Of a stretch of DNA of 64,000 nt, positions 42,100-53,789 are shown piece after piece; the first letter of the stretch is position 1; every line of letters begins with the position of its first letter. Under the pieces are notes generated by a model. It was not told where the DNA came from and did not search any database. It saw only the letters and a program-made list of their open reading frames with translations. The DNA lies in the NCBI GenBank assembly GCA_029378245.1, contig JARKIF010000041.1, positions 310,001-374,000 on the forward strand. The letters run 5' to 3'. Source of the stretch: Roridomyces roridus. Its lineage: Eukaryota; Basidiomycota; Agaricomycetes; Agaricales; Mycenaceae. Made by a program: the position numbers and the translations under genes.

Positions 42100-44646
42100 A
42101 TGCCGCCCCAGCTGCGCAAGGCGTCGACAAAGGACCGCATCCTCCAGCACGGCACGGTCGCTTGCACCCTGCTCAAGGACATTGGAAATGCCACCAATCA
42201 GCCGTATCTACAGGCCATTGCCAGCTTGTCGCTCATCATTATGGAGACGCTGCAGGTGCGTCCTTCTCCCGCTTTCTCCCGCTGAGAACTTCCCGGCTGA
42301 TGTTCCTTTTGAATTGAAGCGGGTCAGGGACAATAAGGACGGTGTGTACGGCCCCGGGTACTTGGATATAGACTCTAATATTTTCACTGGCAGCCTGTGT
42401 ACGGATGACGGAGCGCGCGTATGAGCTCGTCTGCGCTATCATCAATATCTGCCGGGATAGTGAGGCCGAACTTGCCCCAGCGATGGTCCGCAGCATCGAG
42501 CAGTTCACCGAGTACGTTCTGGTCCCTCACTCCAATGTATCGACTCACATTATCTAGTACGCTTGAAAAAATGCTCACTTTTGTGCGGAGCCAGGTCCGA
42601 GGTGGCGTTGTGCGCAGGATGCTACGTTCGATGGAGGACGCAGACTTGATTAAGGACTGCAATGACGGGCTCAAGCACGCTCTGGATGTCTTTGGGGTGC
42701 GTCTTCCCATTCTGCCCCAATTCATAGGCTGACAAACGATAGGTCCAAGCGAGTATCGTCGCAGCGATGACCATGGCCGAGATGCAGGTCCGTCCCTCCT
42801 TTTTTCTCCGTCCTTACCCTAACACCGTCCTCCCCAGAGAGACGCCACGCAGCGCCACGAAGAGCTGATCACCATCCTCCGTACCAAGCGTAAATCCACA
42901 CGTGACTCGACATCCGACACACTCACTCCCTCGCCACGCAAGAGTCGCAGCAAAAGGCAGACCCAGCCTGACACGCGTAGTACCCCACTCCTGCCTGCTT
43001 CCCCCAAAATCTTCTACGGGCGGATGGACCAGCTGACGCACGTCGTCAACGCCATACTCCTCGCCTGCGCTTCGTCTTCCTCCTCCCCTGCGCGCATAAC
43101 GATATCAGGCCCTGTCGGTATCGGCAAATCCGCCTTGGCACTGGCAGCGGCACACAGCTCGTCCTGCGCCAGCTTGTTTGGTGTGAATCGGTACTGGGTA
43201 GACTGCGGCAGCGCTATGGACGCCAAGCAGCTCGTGGCACGTATTGCGATTGCGCTGGGGCTGGAGAAGTACGGGAGGAAAGCGGTTATGCGGGCGTTTG
43301 GTGGATTGGGTAGTCTTGGGATCCAAGAGGAAGGCGAGGTGAAGGAGGGAGACGAAGGTGATAAACCCAAGGCGCCTCCGGCACCCGCCCTCCTCGTCCT
43401 AGACGCTCTCGACGCTCCATGGGCACCGCTGGCCAATCGCTCAGACGTCGAGGACTTTCTCTCCCTCCTCGCTGACCTCTCCCATCTAACCCTCATCGTC
43501 ACCCTGCGCGGGTCCTCGCGTCCTCGTCAGATTCGCTGGACTCGCCCCTTCCTTCCCCCACTCTCTCCTATCGACGCTGAAGCTGCACGCCAGACGTTCC
43601 TCGACATCTCAGATGCCCCGCCCGAGGACCAGGACGACGACGGGGGGATGCAGAAGCTGCTGGAGATCGCGGAGGGTGTGCCGGGGGTGATTACGCATTT
43701 GGCTGGGCTTGCGAGCTTTGAGGGGTGTGCTGCGTTGGCGGCGAGGTGTGAGACGGAGGGTGCTGCTGTTGTACGAGATCGGGAGGAGCGTATGGGGATA
43801 CGGTCTCCCGTGGTGCCTGTTCTTGGGGGCACGATTAGCGAGGAGCCAGGGGAGATGGAGGTCGGTGAAGGTGTGGGTGAGAGGGTGAAGGATATGAATG
43901 AAAAAGCGGACGAGGATGTTAAAGAGAAGAGGGAGGCACAGCTTAACAGCTCTCCTCTTAACAGCTCTGACGGCACGGCGTCTGCGTCCGCCTCTCGGAC
44001 GTCGATTGATAGCGTGCTGTCGGGGGGCAGTGTCATGCCGACGGGCTTGATGGGGCGGACTTTTTCAGGGAGCACCTTGGCGAGTACGAGTACCGGGGTG
44101 TTCTCGGGTACGACGGTGGTGTCGGTGTCTGAAAGGACTTTCTCGCTTGATAGCGTGCGTTCTGCGGCCACGTATGCTTCGGGCTCTACACTCGCTTCCG
44201 TGTCCTCGGCTTCGTCTCGGACCTCCACCGTCGATAGCTCGATGTCTGTGACAACGCTGGCGTCTATTGCGAGCTCCAGTCTCCCACCGAGGATGTCGTC
44301 CATCGAGAGTATGATTTCGGGTCCCAGCTTCACTTCCACCCCGCTGCGCACACCCACCATCGACAGCATCTTGTCGGGCACGACACTCGCCTCCTCCTCC
44401 TCCTCCATTCGCACCTCTACCGTCACCACCTCCTCTGCTACCGTCGACAGCATGCTCTCTGGACTGACCATCGCTGCGTCCTTGCCTTCGACGCGGACGT
44501 CTACGATGGATAGTATGATGTCGAGTAGTACGGTGGATACGACGTTGTCGGGGACGACGGCTGCGTCTGTGGCGAGTACGGTTAGGGTCGGGTCTTTGGA
44601 CTCCGATGACGAGGGCGGGGACGAGGACGAGGATTTGAAACCGTGA
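42100..44646 (+). CDS. NLR-like protein: helical N-terminus, NB-ARC, Ser/Thr repeat tail
   Basis: Exons 42100..42255, 42320..42341, 42394..42511, 42558..42696, 42743..42787, 42838..44646; 762 residues. A 22-nt second exon is required to keep frame (RVRDNKD). Residues 1-165 are helical (DRILQHGTVACTLLKDIGN, YELVCAIINICRDSEAE), resembling the N-terminal domain of agaric NLRs compared with MLKL. After a basic linker come the P-loop GPVGIGKSAL (251-260), the Walker-B-like LLVLDALDAPW (about 345), a sensor-like LTLIVTLRGSSRP and a GLPL-like EGVPGVITHLAG. Instead of TPR or WD repeats, residues from about 540 are a Ser/Thr tail of imperfect RTSTVDSMLSGTTLAS units, ending acidic. A cytosolic STAND-type NTPase with immune or cell-death role inferred. 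Confidence 0.83.
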
Positions 44647-45767
44647 GCGGGCTGCAGTCCCCGTTCCCCGTTGTTCGTTGCTCGTTGTCCGCTGGCCACG
44701 GTGCTTCCTCCCTGACTGGCAGGACTACACGGCCCCTCCCCAGTCGATGTCTGAAGAAAAAATGACACCACGCCCGCGCCTTGCCTGTGCTTCCCGTCGC
44801 TAGCCGACCGAGGCGCGTCAGGATCGAGTCTTCATTAACACATTCGCCAATACATCTGTACTACCACCACTACATACATCATTCGCATATGCATATGCAT
44901 TGTACCTCTACCATCGATCGACATCCTCCATTCGTCTATGCTCTCCTCTACTACTTTTATGCTTATACTTATAATCCTGCTTACTTGCGCTTTCGTAGTA
45001 TCTATTTTATATGTTATGTTACCCTAACGCCGACTGCGATTGGAATGTTTGGCAAAGCTACTTATGTTTCTCTCGGCGCGTGGGGTGGTGCTGGACGAAA
45101 CGAAACGGGGTATTTGGAAAGTGGCACCGCCTTCGTTCCGACTCCGAGGACTGGCGGGATGCTCGGTCATGTTGTCTTCATGCGTCTGTGCGTCTGTGCA
45201 TTCGAATTTCCCGATCGGTTTCCAGGATTGTACATAACCGACGCCTGTTGTCGTGAACCTCGTGTGTGTGCCCAGCGCTCATCTTGCAATGTTGACTGAA
45301 CGTAGTCTCGGGACCAGACTGTAGTATCACTGACGAACAAGTAGTGATTGAGTAGTGATATACACCATGGCCTCACCATTCACACATCTTTGTCATGAAC
45401 CGCGAAACCAAGTCGAGTTTGTGGGGTGAACTGGCGAAGCGGGGCATTCAATCTGTCTTGAATTCCGCCAAGCCGTTTCTCTCGAGGGGTGGAACCACAT
45501 TCACGATCCCGAATCAAAATGTTCAAAAGTGCTTTGCACGAATCCAAGTATTACTACAGGAGTGGCCCCGAAGTTGCGGGCCCGAAGCTCGTCCGACGAC
45601 GACGTTGAATTCTTTGCCCTCACTGCGAGACTCGAATATGTAGTAGGACTTCAATGTCTCCGAAGATTATTTGTATCCAAAAATTCCCTCCACACTTGAG
45701 GAGAGTCCGTAGAGTTCGAGTGTTGATCGATTATATAATCAGACCTCTCCTGCTTCCCGCCTTGATC
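44647..45767. other. No gene recognised
   Basis: 3' flank of the NLR-like gene and 5' flank of Fb-E. A 172-residue plus-strand frame at 44781 is His/Tyr-rich low complexity and unsupported. Confidence 0.5.
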
Positions 45768-47442
45768 ATGGATTTTTCAGATGTGCCCCCGGAAATCCTA
45801 TGCCGCATTCTTCTGCTCTCAGATCCACAGACGATGCTGATCTGCTCCTCTGTGCGCCGATATCTTTTCCACTAGGGTTTCCTTTTGACTTTCCCTAGGT
45901 TTCGCGTCAGTGGCACGACACAATCGCCGGCTGCCCAGAACTGCAGTACGAACTCGAACTCTGGAGGTCTGGCTTCGTATGTGGTCTTCCAAACTCAATG
46001 CCAACTGCGGATAAACTGCAAGCGCTAGCCAAGCATCGGCGTGCCTGGCAGAAGCTCGACTGGACGTCAAAGACTGTAGTCGAGTTGGCTTCATTGAGTG
46101 GTCACAAAGGGCGTGAGCTTGCCGCCGGAGTCTTTGCCTTCCAGGAAGATGGCTCGGATATTCATTCCTTCTCATTACAAGAGAATGTCCATCCCTGCGT
46201 TGAGACGCACGCACTAGGCATCGACCCCGACGCAGAGACGTGCCTGACTATCGATCCGACGCAAGACTTGTTGGCCCTCTTGTACTCCCCACAACCGGGC
46301 GCAGAGTCTTTCAGTCTGATGCTGCGAACTCTCTCGGTGGCACAACCTCATCCGATGGCTCGTCATTCAACGATCACAGTCGAAAGTGACCTGTGGGTCG
46401 GGAGGCCCAGGGCGATCCACATCGCCGACGACGTGGTCGGGGTCTCGTTTGGCTACCCGGGTACCGTTCGTGTCTGGAATTGGCACACGGGCGTGTTGCT
46501 TGCGGTAGGTGCAATCGAGCACGCCCCGAATCCGTTCTGATACATTGTCATACTTCAGGACGCTCGCGTGCATACGGACGAACCAGGCTTTCAATTCATC
46601 TCTCCGCGCGCCTTCGTCACCGCCTCCACGACGCATTCTGGATGGATCGACCTCTTCGTGATCACCCCCTTCGCTAAGGCCCCCGACTCGGAAGGCGCAG
46701 TGCACGTGGCACGGTTGCGATTCCCAGAGCTGGCGCGCATGTCGCCTCGGATGCTCCAGGCTATCGAGATCTATAGTGGGCCCCTGTGTGGAACTCCCAT
46801 ACGACGGTCGTTCTCGCACAGAAACGACAGCCGCATCTATCTGTTCCTGATCCAACTCGAGTCTGACGAGGACGAGACTCGTTATCTGCGACTGATAATT
46901 CACCATCGCACGTTGGTAGGATATGTTTCTCAGTACGAGCGGGAGGGACGAACGGAGAGCATTGATTTGCAGTGGGAGAGCTGGGGTCCCCGGAATACCA
47001 GAATTCTAGCGGGAGATCAGTTTGACTGGGTCGCGTAAGTCTAAATCTCCGCTCTACATACTGCATAGATCTCACCCTTCACAGGAATGCACACGGTGAA
47101 CGCATCGCGTGTCGCGATATCGAGGGGATGCAGGTGCAAGTGCTTGACTTTGGTGTGATTCCTGGCGACCCGTCGAATGGTTACAACGAAGATGGTACCA
47201 TGGTTCTCGAGCCCAGCACGATCGGTGCACCGTTCAAAGACCCCGTCACCACGCACCTGCCTTTCCGTCGCACACTTCTCGACCCGGTTCTCGACCCGGA
47301 CGATTATTTCAATGCAATCCTCATGGACGAGCAGCATATCGTTGTTACAGATGAGGAAGTGCGTGATTTGTCCCATTTCTCACCGGCGCGTTGCTTACTT
47401 GGAATGGTTCAGACGGACAAAATGACAGTCTTCAAGTTTTGA
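45768..47442 (+). CDS. F-box/propeller protein (copy Fb-E), intact
   Basis: Exons 45768..45851, 45899..46504, 46559..47034, 47085..47358, 47413..47442; 489 residues, phases identical to Fb-C. F-box DVPPEILCRILLLSDPQT split by intron 1 before VSRQWHDTIAGC. The body shows IDPTQDLLALLY, IADDVVGVSFGYPG, VRVWNWHTGVLLAV, QFDWVANAHGERIA and VTTHLPFRRTL; the 30-nt last exon gives TDKMTVFKF-stop. Likely SCF substrate adaptor. It stands alone, without the divergent LRR-like partner seen for Fb-B and Fb-F. Confidence 0.88.
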
Positions 47443-48322
47443 CTCTGGGAGCCTAGTGAATGGCAACAATTGTCATGACTTTTTTAACGTCCAGCCCTGT
47501 CAGCCGGTTTCGAACAAGCCTTGAAATCCATCGATCAGCTGGTGCAAATAGACTTCCCCCTCGCCAAGTTCACCTTGGAGACCTAACTTGACAATCTTGT
47601 GGGTGACAAGAAGAACGCATGCTGAGGGAAAAGAAAGTGATCCCCCATATCATCCACTTGTTCCGGTCGGACTTTGGTCGGACTCGAGCAAAATTCAACC
47701 CGATGACAACCCGATGAACACTTTACGGGTGTGAATTCGGAGTGCGTATGTAAGTTCAGCGGTCGGATGTTGAATGGAAAGGTGGCTCCTCCAAACAACG
47801 TTCTTCGTTTCCTAGTTTCAAACTTTGCCGCGAATCCGGTCGTCGGTTAGCGCTTCAGCGATCAACAGCTCGGCAAACTATTTCAAATTCCAATCTTCTC
47901 CGAGTGCCTAGAAGGTTCTAATCTTGCCGGTTTGAAATACCTGATTTCGGGATCACGGTTAAGTGGCGGGTCATCCGTTGCTTGCTATCCGCTGTATCAG
48001 GAGGCCCGCACCCTTTTCACTCATGCGCGCCACTTTCACTCGGGTCAGTCTGTGCATACTGGATATTCGTACTTGGTTGATCCACTCGTATAGTCCGATT
48101 GAAAGGCCCCAGAGCACCGGACACAGATGTTGGCGCCAAACCTCTGGTCAGTTAGTTTGCAGCTCTGGTTCAATATGTAAATTGTACGATACATGAAGGT
48201 GATTCGGAGAGGGGGCCCAGTGGTGGAATGTATTAAGCGAGGGTATAGTGTAAAGATTTCAAGAAATATTCAAACAGTCAAGATACAAGCACGGTATATT
48301 AGATCGAACATCAAAGACAGAT
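47443..48322. other. No gene recognised
   Basis: Intergenic between convergent Fb-E and the LRR-like gene; nothing supported. Confidence 0.5.
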
Positions 48323-49938
48323 TCACAGCGCTTCCTGGACTCTCATCCAACCCTTGCAGCACGCCATCAGCTGTGCGTCCAGGCCTGCCTGCTCATACGC
48401 CGGCCGCACGACTCGCAAGGACGGGAATATGGTCCGCAAGAACTCAACAACCCTCTGGGGCTTGGGGTTGACTGGTGAATACGCGACGTGTAATCGTTCC
48501 AGGGAGAACTGCGCCACTCGACTCGCGTTCCTCCTCCATTTGGACGTCTTGACTTTGAGTTTTGGGACGTGAGTGGCGTCGAAGAGGATCCTCATGTCTT
48601 TGAGCTCCGGGCAGTGTTCAGCGAACGCGGCGATGCCCTCAAGGGTTAGGCGGGGGTTGATACGGGGGTTGATATCGGTATGGAAAAAAAGTTGTTGCAG
48701 ACGAGGCCACGAACGAGCCAGCTCCGCCGCGCCGGCGTCATCCAAATCGACGCATGGGCTATGCGCGAGTGATACAACCACAAGGTTATGAAATGCGAAG
48801 AGCGGTCTCAGCTCCTCGACGGACACCAGATAATGAGCGATATCCTGTGCAGGCACCCTCGCACAGCAGGGCTTTCCGACCAAGAGGTCCCGAAGCTTGT
48901 CGGGCGTGCAGTGGGATGCGATCGCGGAATAGAGTTCGCGAAAGTCTGCTTTCACGGGTACCGCACCCCAGGTGACTCCGGCGAGTTTAAACTCCGATAG
49001 GGAAGAACCCGTCCATTCGAGTAGGTTCGGCGCCGAATTCAATGACTCGCATCCAAAAATCTCGAGCGCGGGAAAGAGGGGAAGGCCGCTCGGAGCCGTA
49101 GGTAGATGGTCAAACTTTTTCGACAGCAAAACAAGGACACGGAGATGGGGAAGGCGTGCTATGTGAGCGAAGGCCTGAACATCCAGCTCATTTGCAAAGA
49201 GAGCTTCGAGCTCCGATTGTGCGCAAATGAAGCGCGAAACCGCGGCAACACGGCCGGGCCCGTGAATCTCGACATGCTTCAACGTACGGAAAGTTGTCAT
49301 CAGCTTTCGGAGGAGACGCTCGTCGGCAAAGCAGGAGGCTTTCAGTTCGAGACGAGTTATTCCTGGGGAGAGGAACAAACGGGATGTGCGACGGAGAGTC
49401 TGGGCATTGGGATACCAGTTAAGGCTCTCCAGCCGGGGAAAGATGACTCCGCCAGGGAAACTGGCGGCGAGTACGTCGTAAACGTTGGAAGTGTGGAGGT
49501 AAATGCGTGTATCTTTGAAGGATCTGACTCGGCGGGAGTAGAATAGGAAGCGGGTCCAATCGTCTGCGGTCGCTGCTCTTTTGCATATCTAAACTCGAAT
49601 CAGTATACCGGAAGCACAAGGTGGGTGAACCTAACAATTTCGAGCGACCCGGGCTCACATTCATTGTGAATGTCCATCGTCTCAATTATGTCCCATAAAT
49701 CCTCCGGAATGGTCCTCAAGAGATGGATCAAAGTGCTTTGGTGACTCCAAAGAGCGTCAAGGGCAGGCCCGAGGAAGGATGTGCAAGTGCGGGCTAATCG
49801 AGCGAGATCCTCGCAACGAGACGGGTAGTCGAGTACAGGAATCCCTCGAACCCCTGCGTAGCAACGGTCATCTTCGTTGGCGGCAATTTCACCACAAATG
49901 AGGTCCACCACCTCGGGTACATCGAGGGCGGCGTGCAT
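48323..49938 (-). CDS. LRR/F-box-like protein, intact copy
   Basis: Exons 49938..49636 and 49588..48323; 522 residues. The donor GTTAGG and acceptor TTTAG are conserved in position in the paralogue at 59759. The N-terminal region (EVVDLICGEIAA, DYPSRCEDLARLARTCTSF, ALDALWSHQSTLIHLL) has the spacing of agaric F-box proteins with the ALDALWSHQ signature. The body is a series of leucine-rich strands (ITRLELKASCF, TLKHVEIHG, HLRVLVLLS, LVVVSLAHSPCVDLDD, LKDMRILFDA). Function is probably substrate recognition for a ubiquitin ligase, inferred. It was divergently paired with Fb-F before insertion of the 50124-51623 block. Confidence 0.88.
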
Positions 49939-50123
49939 GGGGAATTTGGGTCGTTGCGGTGCGGCTCAAGGCAGCGGGATAATGAGACTTATACGTGCGC
50001 GGTTTTACAGCGCGGAGCCAACGGGACCTTGGCCGCAGAGCGATGGCCAGAGAGAGCGGTGACGAGGCGGAAGCAAAAAACGAGAGTCACAGCGTGCCGT
50101 GTGACACTGCCAGATCAAACTCA
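49939..50123. promoter_or_regulatory. LRR-side half of a split bidirectional promoter
   Basis: Homologous, inverted, to the 14086-14296 promoter. The shared AAGCAAAAAACGAGAGTCAC block is at about 50070-50090. The Fb-F half of the ancestral promoter lies at 51624-51671 (CCAGTGCTCTTCTGCTTTCC). Confidence 0.65.
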
Positions 50124-51623
50124 GAAGCGGTCAAACACCGTTTAAACGGCGGTCTATGCAAGAGGAGGCCGATCACATGCTTTGACATCATATCACGCAC
50201 GTCGGCCGCCACGCGGTCTTTGTCCCTTTCTTTCCTTCTTCCACCATCTCCTCGCAGGCTTGCCACACATGCACCTGCTCGGATTTTTCTTTCTCCTCAG
50301 CCTCTCCCATCTTGGCTTCCTGGAGTCACTTGGAAGGGACCCGAGCTTCAAGAGTCGCCGCTCGTTAAATCCATTCGCGCGCACGCGGTGCGGCAGTGTT
50401 GCCACTCCATGACCGTCCGGTCTGTCCCTACCCGCATGGAGCTTATGGCCACTCCCCCCGTCCTCCCATTATCTATTCGGGTCTCCACTTCAGGCCCGGC
50501 CATGCAGTCCGATCCCTAGAACGGTCGCTCCTCCGTTCGGGGCATGTGTCATTGTGCCACCGCCTTTGATCCCGCTTTGGCTTTGTGTGCTTTTCCTGCG
50601 GCACCAGTCACCTCCTCTTGATTCAGTGTCAGGCTGCACTTGTGCCTTTGTTGCCGCTCCTTTGTCGAGTACAGTGTCAGTTTTCCTGCACGGTCAGAGG
50701 TTGTGTGTATCTTGGTTCGCCTATATGGAGCCCAAGCCTCCCATGCGGCTGCTTTCACCGGCTCAGTGCCTCTTGACATGTTCCTGGACGTTCGTTGGAT
50801 CACATCCGTCAGCCTGGGAGCTGCATCCGGCTGTCGACCTCCTTACCCTCAACGATTTTGGACTTTCCCCTCCACATTACCCTTTGCGGCGCGGTACCAT
50901 GCACCTGGCGACCGCTTTCACCATTCCACTCCTCCGATGGCCCTGGCTTTTTGCCCTCTGCATGACCCACCTCCGTCCGTGGTCGCACCGGTCACGGGGT
51001 GACAGCTCTCTTCCTTCTTTGGCCGCTTCCTCGGTTCGCCTCTCTCAGTCCTCTGGACTTCCGAGGCTGTCTCTCCTTGGCCCGTGTCGCTGCCAGCTGA
51101 AGTCGTGCGCTTTGCCGCTTCGCTTGGTTGTCGCGCGTGGATTCCGCTTGAGGCCGACAACAGAGTTTTGTCCCCCAGATCCACAGTTCCTTTACTGAGA
51201 ACGACGGAAGGCATAGAAGAAGCGGTCAAACACCGTTTAACGGCGGTCTATGCAAGAGGAGGCCGATCACATGCTTTGACATCATATCACGCACGTCGGC
51301 CGCCACGCGGTCTTTGTCCCTTTCTTTCCTTCTTCCACCATCTCCTCGCAGGCTTGCCACACATGCACCTGCTCGGATTTTTCTTTCCCCCACCCACCAT
51401 CCCTTATGGCATTTCCTCATTCCATTGTTCTTTTCTTGTGTTGCGTAGTCCTCGTTACTCGTAGCTACGAAGTCCTCTTGTAGTGGCCCGTGTCGCTGCC
51501 AGCTGAAGTCGTGCGCTTTGCCGCTTTGCTTGGTTGTCGCGCGTGGATTCCGCTTTAGGCCGACAACAGAGTTTTGTCCCCCAGATCCACAGTTCCTTTA
51601 CTGAGAACGACGGAAGGCATAGA
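50124..51623 (+). mobile_element. Tandem insertion: 1095-bp unit plus 405-bp deleted unit
   Basis: Two head-to-tail units share the same start (GAAGCGGTCAAACACCG; 50124 and 51219) and the same end (ACGACGGAAGGCATAGA; ending 51218 and 51623). Block A (about 170 bp) and block B (about 140 bp) are nearly identical between units; the middle is 785 bp in unit 1 and an unrelated 97 bp in unit 2. A 214-residue frame at 50554-51198 is Pro/Leu/Ser-rich and unidentified. There are no obvious terminal repeats; the class is unknown. Confidence 0.7.
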
Positions 51624-51671
51624 CGTATCAACAATTAGGTAACCAGTGCTCTTCTGCTTTCCACCCTCATC

Positions 51672-53335
51672 ATGGGTCTTTCGGACGCGCCCCCAGAGAT
51701 ACTATCCCGCATTCTTTTGATTTTAGAACCCCAGACGATTCTCAGATGTTCTTCCGTGCGCTCTCATGTCATCTTCACGGGCCCACATTGACTTTTCTAC
51801 AGGTTTCGCGTCAGTGGCAGGAGACAATCGCCGGCTGCTCGCGAATTCAGTACCAACTGGAGCTCTGGAAGGCTGGCTTTGTATGCGGCCTCCCAAGCTC
51901 AATGCCGACGGTGGAAAAACGGCAAGCACTCGCCAAACATCAGCGTGCTTGGCGCAGGCTCGAGTGGAGGTCAAAGACGGCCGTCAAACTGCCAGCGTTA
52001 TTGCGCACTTACGCGGCACATGCACTGGTTGCCGGTATCTTTGCGTTTCAGGAGAACGGACCAAATATCTACACCCTACCATTGCAAGAAGATTCTCGTG
52101 TTACGAAGCACGTACTTGAAGTTGATCCCGGCACATCGGTGCTCTTGACGATGGACCCCACGCAGGATCTGTTGGCCGTGGCCTATTACCCAGTACATGG
52201 CTCCGGGTCTCTCACCCTGGCGTTCCGTTCTCTCTCAGTGAATCAGCCCCATCCGATGGCTCGCCATCCAACAATCCCTGTTGGGTCCGACGACGAGGAG
52301 GAACTTGAGATTCTTATGGCCGACGACGTGGTGGGTATCGCGTTTGCAGACCCGGGTATCATTCGAGTGTGGAATTGGCGCACAGGCGCTTTGCTTGCGG
52401 TGCGTCTAATCCAGTACAACCCCAACGCCTTCTCCTAATACATTCTTCTCCCTAGGACGTCGAAGTGGATACAGACAGACCTGACTTCCAATTCATCTCC
52501 CCGCGTGCGTTTGTCACTGCATGTCGTGTGGATTCTGGATGCATCGACATCTTCATGATTACACCGGAGAAGGGCCCCAATTCGGAAGGCGCAGTACACG
52601 TCGCGCGGCTGTGGTTCCCAGAGGCCGAGCGCGCGGATGGAGAGTCCCTTTGGGAGCCGTCGGCCATCGGGGTCCGCAGTGGGCCTGTATGTGCACACCC
52701 GATTCGCAGCTCTTTCTCCCCCGGAAACGAAAACCGCATCTACCTCTTCGTATACCGACTGGTATCTCCCGAGGGGAGAATTGGATGCGGCTCATGGTTC
52801 ATCATCGCACGTTGGCAGGATACGTTTCACGCTATGTACGGCAGAGCGGAACGGATTGCATTGATCTGGAGTGGGAGGACTGGGGTCCCCGAAATACCAG
52901 GGTTCTCCCTGGAGACGAGTTGGATGGGTTGGCGTAAAGTTATAATCCGCTCTAGTGTATTGGAACTCACATCCTCGGCAGCTTCCCGACCGCACACGGC
53001 GAACGTGTTGTGATTCTCGGCGTTGATCATGAGGATCGGCCACGGTTGGAAGTGCTGAATTTTGGTGTAATTCCTGGAGACGACCAGAGTGAAGATGAAT
53101 CGCATACCTTGGTTCTGGGACAAAGCACCATTCGAGGCGCACCCTTTGAGGACCCCGTCACCACGTACCTGCCCTTTCGCCGCACCGTTCGCGCCATCGA
53201 CGCAGATTTCGAATCAGTCCTGATGGACCAGGAGCACATTATTGTTGAGAACCAAGTACGTGATGTCCCCGGCTTTCTCGTCCCATATTGGCTGACCGTA
53301 CCTAGATGGGAACGATAACTGTAGTCACCTTTTGA
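51672..53335 (+). pseudogene. F-box/propeller gene with a 1-nt frameshift (copy Fb-F)
   Basis: Exons 51672..51755, 51803..52399, 52456..52933, 52982..53255, 53306..53335. Exon 3 is 478 nt, against 479 in its closest relative Fb-B. The frame changes near 52772, between YRLVSPEG and the family block WMRLMVHHRTLAGYV. All other exons and splice sites are intact, including the last exon (MGTITVVTF-stop). The F-box reads PPEILSRILLILEP. A single sequencing or assembly error would give the same picture, so loss of function is likely but not certain. Confidence 0.82.
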
Positions 53336-53789
53336 ATGGACGAACAGACTGTTGTATGATCTTGGAATTTCTCGATATTGTGCCGTTCCTCAAATGCATG
53401 TACGCTGGTACTCGTGATTTCCGCCGGAATTGTTGCTGCGATTGGCATGGGTTTTGTTGATCATTTGCGCTTTTGAATTACCATTGTAAGCGACCGAGTC
53501 ACTAGGTACTGGCTAAATGAGTTCGATTGCCAACCCGAGCTTGACGCGCACAAGGAACCAGAATGGTTCAGCGTAGTCCAATATAAGTATCCCTTTGAAA
53601 CCTGGTGGAGCAACCTGAGGAAAGTGGGAAAAAATTGTCGAGTGCCAGTTCAATGCAGGCGAACGTGTTGAGCCGGATTCGAACCAGACTCCACGCGAAA
53701 GCTCCTTTTGGGATATGCTGGCCCTTGACACCGAAAAGCGTCCCCAACGTCATCTGCATTCTGCATTCTCCAGGTGTAACGAGATGCGA
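53336..53789. other. No gene; isolated T-arm-like box
   Basis: A minus-strand T-arm-like sequence (CCGGATTCGAACCAGACTCC at 53673) without a cloverleaf. Nothing else. Confidence 0.5.

Noticed and set aside
43527..44771. 414-residue minus-strand frame
   Set aside because: Antisense of the repetitive Ser/Thr tail of the NLR-like gene; repeats keep several frames open.
44781..45299. 172-residue plus-strand frame
   Set aside because: Simple-sequence His/Tyr-rich start, no motif, no splice context.
50554..51198. 214-residue frame, and in another frame a CFSCGTSHLLLIQC stretch resembling a retroviral-type zinc knuckle
   Set aside because: Spacing is C-X2-C-X3-H-X5-C instead of C-X2-C-X4-H-X4-C, and the surrounding frame is not continuous.
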